36,120 bases of DNA from Leeuwenhoekiella sp. GTDB lineage: Bacteria; Bacteroidota; Bacteroidia; Flavobacteriales; Flavobacteriaceae. Shown here one piece after another: positions 33,106 to 36,120 of the stretch. The position numbers were made by a program, and so were the translations under genes. A model generated the notes under the pieces. That model did not search any database and was not told where the DNA came from. It saw nothing but the letters and a program-made list of their open reading frames with translations. The stretch lies in NCBI GenBank assembly GCA_011050015.1, contig DRGP01000029.1:1-36120 (forward strand), in the 5' to 3' direction. The first letter of the stretch is position 1. Each line of letters opens with the position of its first letter.

Positions 33106-35310
33106 ATGGCAGTGATCAATATAGAAGAAGAAAATAAGGAGCTTACGCGACAGTATAAAGAGCTGTTGCGTATAAGCTACCGCACGCTTTCTGATAACGA
33201 TAAAAAACTCATACGCCATGCTTTTGAGATTGCTGTAGATGCGCATAAAGATCAACGTCGCAAATCTGGTGAGGCGTATATTTTTCACCCCCTCGCCGTT
33301 GCCCGTATCGTGGCCAGCGAGATTGGTATGGACGCCACTTCCATTGCCGCGGCGCTGCTGCATGACGTAGTGGAAGACACCTCATACACCCTAGAGGACA
33401 TTAACGAGATGTTTGGGGAAACCGTAGCCCGCATCGTTGACGGACTTACAAAAATATCAAACCTTAAAAAACATCATAATGCTTCGCTGCAAGCGGAAAA
33501 TTTCCGCAAGATGTTGCTTACCATTAATGATGATGTACGGGTAATTATCATAAAAATCGCCGACCGCCTGCACAATATGCAGACTATGGATGCGATGCGA
33601 CCCGATAAGCAGATTAAGATTGCCAGTGAGACCTTATATATTTATGCCCCGCTCGCCCACCGTATTGGCCTTTATAATATTAAAACCGAACTGGAGGATC
33701 TTGGCCTAAAATATACAGAGCCCGATGTATATCAAAATATTCTCAATAAGCTGAAAGATACTAAAGAAGAGCAAGATCTGTATATTGCTGATTTTAGCCA
33801 GGTTATTGAAAAATCCCTGGATAAAGAACTGCTGGATTATGAGATTAAAGGTCGGCCAAAATCCATTTTCAGCATTCGCCGAAAGATGCGTTCTCAGAAT
33901 ATTCCTTTTGAAGAGGTTTATGATAAGTTTGCGATTCGTATTATCTATAAAAGCCTTCCCGAACAGGAGAAATTTCTAGCCTGGAAAATATATTCCATCG
34001 TTACCGACCATTTTAGGCCAAATCCCACCCGCCTACGTGACTGGATTTCTTCACCTAAATCTACTGGTTACGAAGCCTTACATATTACAGTCATGGGATT
34101 GCGCGGGCGCTGGGTAGAAGTGCAGGTACGCTCTGAACGTATGAACGAGATCGCCGAAAAAGGCTATGCTGCGCATTATAAGTATAAAGAGGGTGATGAT
34201 GGCGATAAAACCCTTGACGAATGGCTCAACCGCCTGCAAGACGCCTTGGAAAGTCAGGAAACCAATGCGATAGAATTTGTAGAGCACTTTAAACTAAACC
34301 TCTACAACAAAGAAATTTTTGTCTTTACGCCAAAGGGAGAACTCAAATCACTTCCCAAAGGGGCAACTCCACTGGATTTTGCCTTTAGCATTCACACAGA
34401 AATAGGCCTAAAAACACGCGGTGCGCGCGTAAATGGGAAGTTGATTCCTCTAAGCCACGAGTTGAAAAGTGGCGATCAAGTGGAAATAATCACCTCAGAA
34501 CACGCAAAACCGACCAATAACTGGCTGGATTATGCCACGACCGCAAGGGCACGATCCAAAATAAAATCTTCTCTAAAAGATGAGAAAAAAGGGGTAGCCG
34601 CAGAAGGCAAAGTCATTCTTGCCCGCAAGCTGCGGTCGCAGAAAATCACCCTGGATGAAAAAGTGATCAATGAGATGGTGATGTTTTTTAAACTTAAAAC
34701 ATCCCTAGATCTATTTTATAGGGCAGGTATAGGCACTCTGGACAATAAAATGATCAAGGAATATGCGTCATCACGCAGCAACGCCTTGGTGAGTTATTTT
34801 AAAAATAAAATAAGAAAGCCTGTCGTACCCGAGCATGTAGATAAAGATGAGATCACCGAAAAATATGACCTGCTCGTATTTGGTAAAGAGGAGCAAAAAC
34901 TAGATTATACGCTTTCTTCTTGTTGCAATCCCATTCCCGGTGATCCTGTTTTTGGATTTACAACCGTAAAAGATGGCATCAAGGTTCATAAACAAAACTG
35001 CCCCAATGCCATCTCCCTACAGAGCAAATATTCTTACAGGATTTTAACCGCAAAATGGATCGATTCTTCCGCCAGGGACTTTAAGGCAGATCTTGAACTT
35101 ACTGGTATTGACCAGATTGGACTGGTAAATTCAATCACACGGGAGATTTCAGACCACATGCATGTAAATATGCGCCACCTTAATTTTACCACAAACGATG
35201 GTGTTTTTAAAGGTAATATTACAGTTATTGTACAGAACAAAACCCACTTAGAAAACCTTATTGACAACCTTAAAAAGATTTCTGGGATTGATAAGGTGAC
35301 TAGAAATTGA
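33106..35310 (+). CDS. Bifunctional (p)ppGpp synthetase/hydrolase, RelA/SpoT family
   Basis: A 734-residue enzyme that sets the alarmone level in the stringent response. The HD hydrolase domain is intact (H61, H86-D87 in LLHDVVED and N157 in ADRLHNMQT). The synthetase domain (about 225-355) contains GRPKSIFSIRRKM, DKFAIRIIY, PKSTGYEALHITV and VEVQVRSERMNEIAEKGYAAHYKYK. TGS follows at 403-465, then a zinc-finger-like region (CC near 606-607 with HKQNC) and an ACT domain (about 660-734). All domains are present, so both activities are likely, as expected when a genome has a single Rel. It is transcribed alone with a 258-bp gap before fur. Confidence 0.93.
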   Translation: MAVINIEEENKELTRQYKELLRISYRTLSDNDKKLIRHAFEIAVDAHKDQRRKSGEAYIFHPLAVARIVASEIGMDATSIAAALLHDVVEDTSYTLEDINEMFGETVARIVDGLTKISNLKKHHNASLQAENFRKMLLTINDDVRVIIIKIADRLHNMQTMDAMRPDKQIKIASETLYIYAPLAHRIGLYNIKTELEDLGLKYTEPDVYQNILNKLKDTKEEQDLYIADFSQVIEKSLDKELLDYEIKGRPKSIFSIRRKMRSQNIPFEEVYDKFAIRIIYKSLPEQEKFLAWKIYSIVTDHFRPNPTRLRDWISSPKSTGYEALHITVMGLRGRWVEVQVRSERMNEIAEKGYAAHYKYKEGDDGDKTLDEWLNRLQDALESQETNAIEFVEHFKLNLYNKEIFVFTPKGELKSLPKGATPLDFAFSIHTEIGLKTRGARVNGKLIPLSHELKSGDQVEIITSEHAKPTNNWLDYATTARARSKIKSSLKDEKKGVAAEGKVILARKLRSQKITLDEKVINEMVMFFKLKTSLDLFYRAGIGTLDNKMIKEYASSRSNALVSYFKNKIRKPVVPEHVDKDEITEKYDLLVFGKEEQKLDYTLSSCCNPIPGDPVFGFTTVKDGIKVHKQNCPNAISLQSKYSYRILTAKWIDSSARDFKADLELTGIDQIGLVNSITREISDHMHVNMRHLNFTTNDGVFKGNITVIVQNKTHLENLIDNLKKISGIDKVTRN

Positions 35311-35396
35311 GTTCAACGTTTTTATTTGAATGAAGTTTAATTTCAGAAAACCCAGTTTCAGAAAATACCTATAAAAGTTCGTTGGAAGGGTTTTTA

Positions 35397-35497
35397 AACG
35401 CGTTTTTGCTCTAAAACCTAGAAGGAATATTCAATCATTTGGTCATCTCACTACATTTCGTTTTGTATTGCTTATATTCAAAAAGCAAAAACACGTT
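35397..35497. repeat. 14-bp imperfect inverted repeat in rel-fur intergenic region
   Basis: AACGCGTTTTTGCT at 35397-35410 and AGCAAAAACACGTT at 35484-35497 are inverted complements with one G-U type mismatch and 73 nt between. No gene is visible in 35311-35556. A similar ACGCGTTTTT occurs again at 35521-35530. It may be a structured RNA, a regulatory site or chance. Confidence 0.4.
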
Positions 35498-35556
35498 CCA
35501 TCGCAGATAGTAAAAAATAGACGCGTTTTTTTTTAGAATTCGTGGGTTTAAAGCCA

Positions 35557-35564
35557 TAAATTTG
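35557..35564 (+). promoter_or_regulatory. -7 promoter box of the fur-purA unit
   Basis: TAAATTTG matches TAnnTTTG. Transcription would start near 35569, giving a 45-nt leader before the preferred fur ATG at 35614, or a leaderless mRNA if the ATG at 35569 were used. Confidence 0.55.
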
Positions 35565-35613
35565 AAAAATGGCTATATCCGGATGGATTCACCTGTATGA
35601 TAGAAAACCCAAT

Positions 35614-36090
35614 ATGGCATTAAAAGCAACAATTAATAAAGATCAGGAAGTCGTAAAAAACGTCTTCACCACATTTCTGGAAGATCATGGCCACCGCAAA
35701 ACACCGGAGCGCTATGCGATCTTGCAGGAAATTTATATTCACGAAGATCATTTTGATATCGAGTCGCTGTACATCAGCATGAAGAACAAGAATTATCGCG
35801 TAAGCAGGGCCACGCTCTACAACACGATAGAACTTTTGCTCGATTGTGGTCTGGTGCGCAAACATCAGTTTGGCCAGAACCAGTCGCAATATGAAAAATC
35901 ATATTTTGATAAACAGCACGACCATGTGATCCTGACTGATACCGGCGAAGTGATTGAGTTTTGCGATCCGCGCATTCAGTCTATAAAAACCACTATAGAA
36001 GAGGTTTTTAATATCGAGATCAAAAAACATTCCCTTTATTTTTACGGAAACAGAAAATCAACCGAAGAAAATTCTAATACAAACGATTAA
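35614..36090 (+). CDS. fur: Fur-family transcriptional regulator
   Basis: A 158-residue metal-responsive repressor. The N-terminal winged helix contains [11 protein letters not shown] (27-37) and the recognition helix [15 protein letters not shown] (61-75). The dimer domain has the HDH regulatory-metal segment (H102, H104) and IEFCDPRIQ (114-122). The structural zinc pair CxxC of classical Fur (ICLDCG) is replaced here by ILTDTG, and there is no second CxxC at the end, so this is a zinc-site-lacking variant. The frame is open from 35569; ATG 35614 is preferred, because it starts at the usual point before the DNA-binding domain. The stop overlaps the purA start (TAATG). Confidence 0.88.
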   Translation: MALKATINKDQEVVKNVFTTFLEDHGHRKTPERYAILQEIYIHEDHFDIESLYISMKNKNYRVSRATLYNTIELLLDCGLVRKHQFGQNQSQYEKSYFDKQHDHVILTDTGEVIEFCDPRIQSIKTTIEEVFNIEIKKHSLYFYGNRKSTEENSNTND

Positions 36091-36120
36091 TGGCAGTAGA
36101 TTTACTACTCGGGCTTCAGT
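36090..36120 (+). CDS. purA: Adenylosuccinate synthetase, 5' end only
   Basis: The first ten codons, [10 protein letters not shown], match the N-terminus of flavobacterial PurA, which joins IMP and aspartate with GTP in AMP synthesis. The window ends in codon 11. The start codon shares its A with the fur stop codon (TAATG), so the two are translationally coupled. The glycine-rich loop and the remainder lie outside the window. Confidence 0.75.
   Translation, partial: MAVDLLLGLQ

Overview
This window looks like chromosomal DNA from a member of the Flavobacteriia (Bacteroidetes), probably the family Flavobacteriaceae. The evidence is two SusC/RagA-style TonB-dependent receptors with N-terminal carboxypeptidase-regulatory-like domains, a protein with a type IX secretion (T9SS) C-terminal domain, many SPII lipoproteins, families restricted to this phylum (DUF6452, DUF6048, Smr/DUF2027-like, DUF5117/5118 metalloprotease), TAnnTTTG-type -7 promoter boxes, few Shine-Dalgarno sequences, and a 6S RNA gene next to zapA and rny. 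It is mostly ordinary core genome. I see no CRISPR array, phage, insertion sequence, tRNA or rRNA.

Layout. (1) 1-900: an AEC-type permease gene in two oppositely oriented pieces, joined by a perfect 31-bp inverted repeat. This is a rearrangement or an assembly fold-back. (2) 982-6903: a DoxX membrane protein and a large zinc metalloprotease lipoprotein (minus), an MscS channel (plus), and an outer-membrane barrel carrying a phospholipase A1-like HxSNG motif (minus). (3) 7047-9590, read on the minus strand: promoter, coiled-coil protein, zapA, 6S RNA, rny, terminator. (4) 9727-13890: a secreted M23 peptidase and a TTG-started TonB receptor, 3 nt apart. (5) 13982-16858 (minus): a four-gene cassette with overlapping stop/start codons, comprising a two-helix membrane protein, ABC ATPase, ABC-2 permease and LolA-like periplasmic protein. 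(6) 17089-22484: cysteine desulfurase, an Asp-rich calcium-repeat lipoprotein, an Smr-domain protein, and a T9SS surface protein followed by two small membrane proteins. (7) 22599-27056 (minus): a large TonB receptor and ornithine aminotransferase. (8) 27232-32850: an RlmD-type methyltransferase, a DUF6452/DUF6048 pair with overlapping frames, a lipoprotein (minus), a TrmH-family methyltransferase and a Ste24-type M48 protease. (9) 33106-36120: bifunctional Rel/SpoT, a Fur-family regulator without the usual CxxC zinc site, and the first ten codons of purA.

Functional themes are envelope biogenesis and nutrient uptake (TonB receptors, M23, ABC/LolA-like cassette, T9SS protein), RNA maturation and decay (RNase Y, 6S RNA, two RNA methyltransferases), and stress/nucleotide physiology (Rel, Fur, PurA). 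The observations most worth following up are the split permease at the left edge, the 6S RNA whose U-tract ends 13 nt before the rny start codon, the overlapping ABC/LolA-like cassette, the phospholipase-like barrel and the Fur variant.
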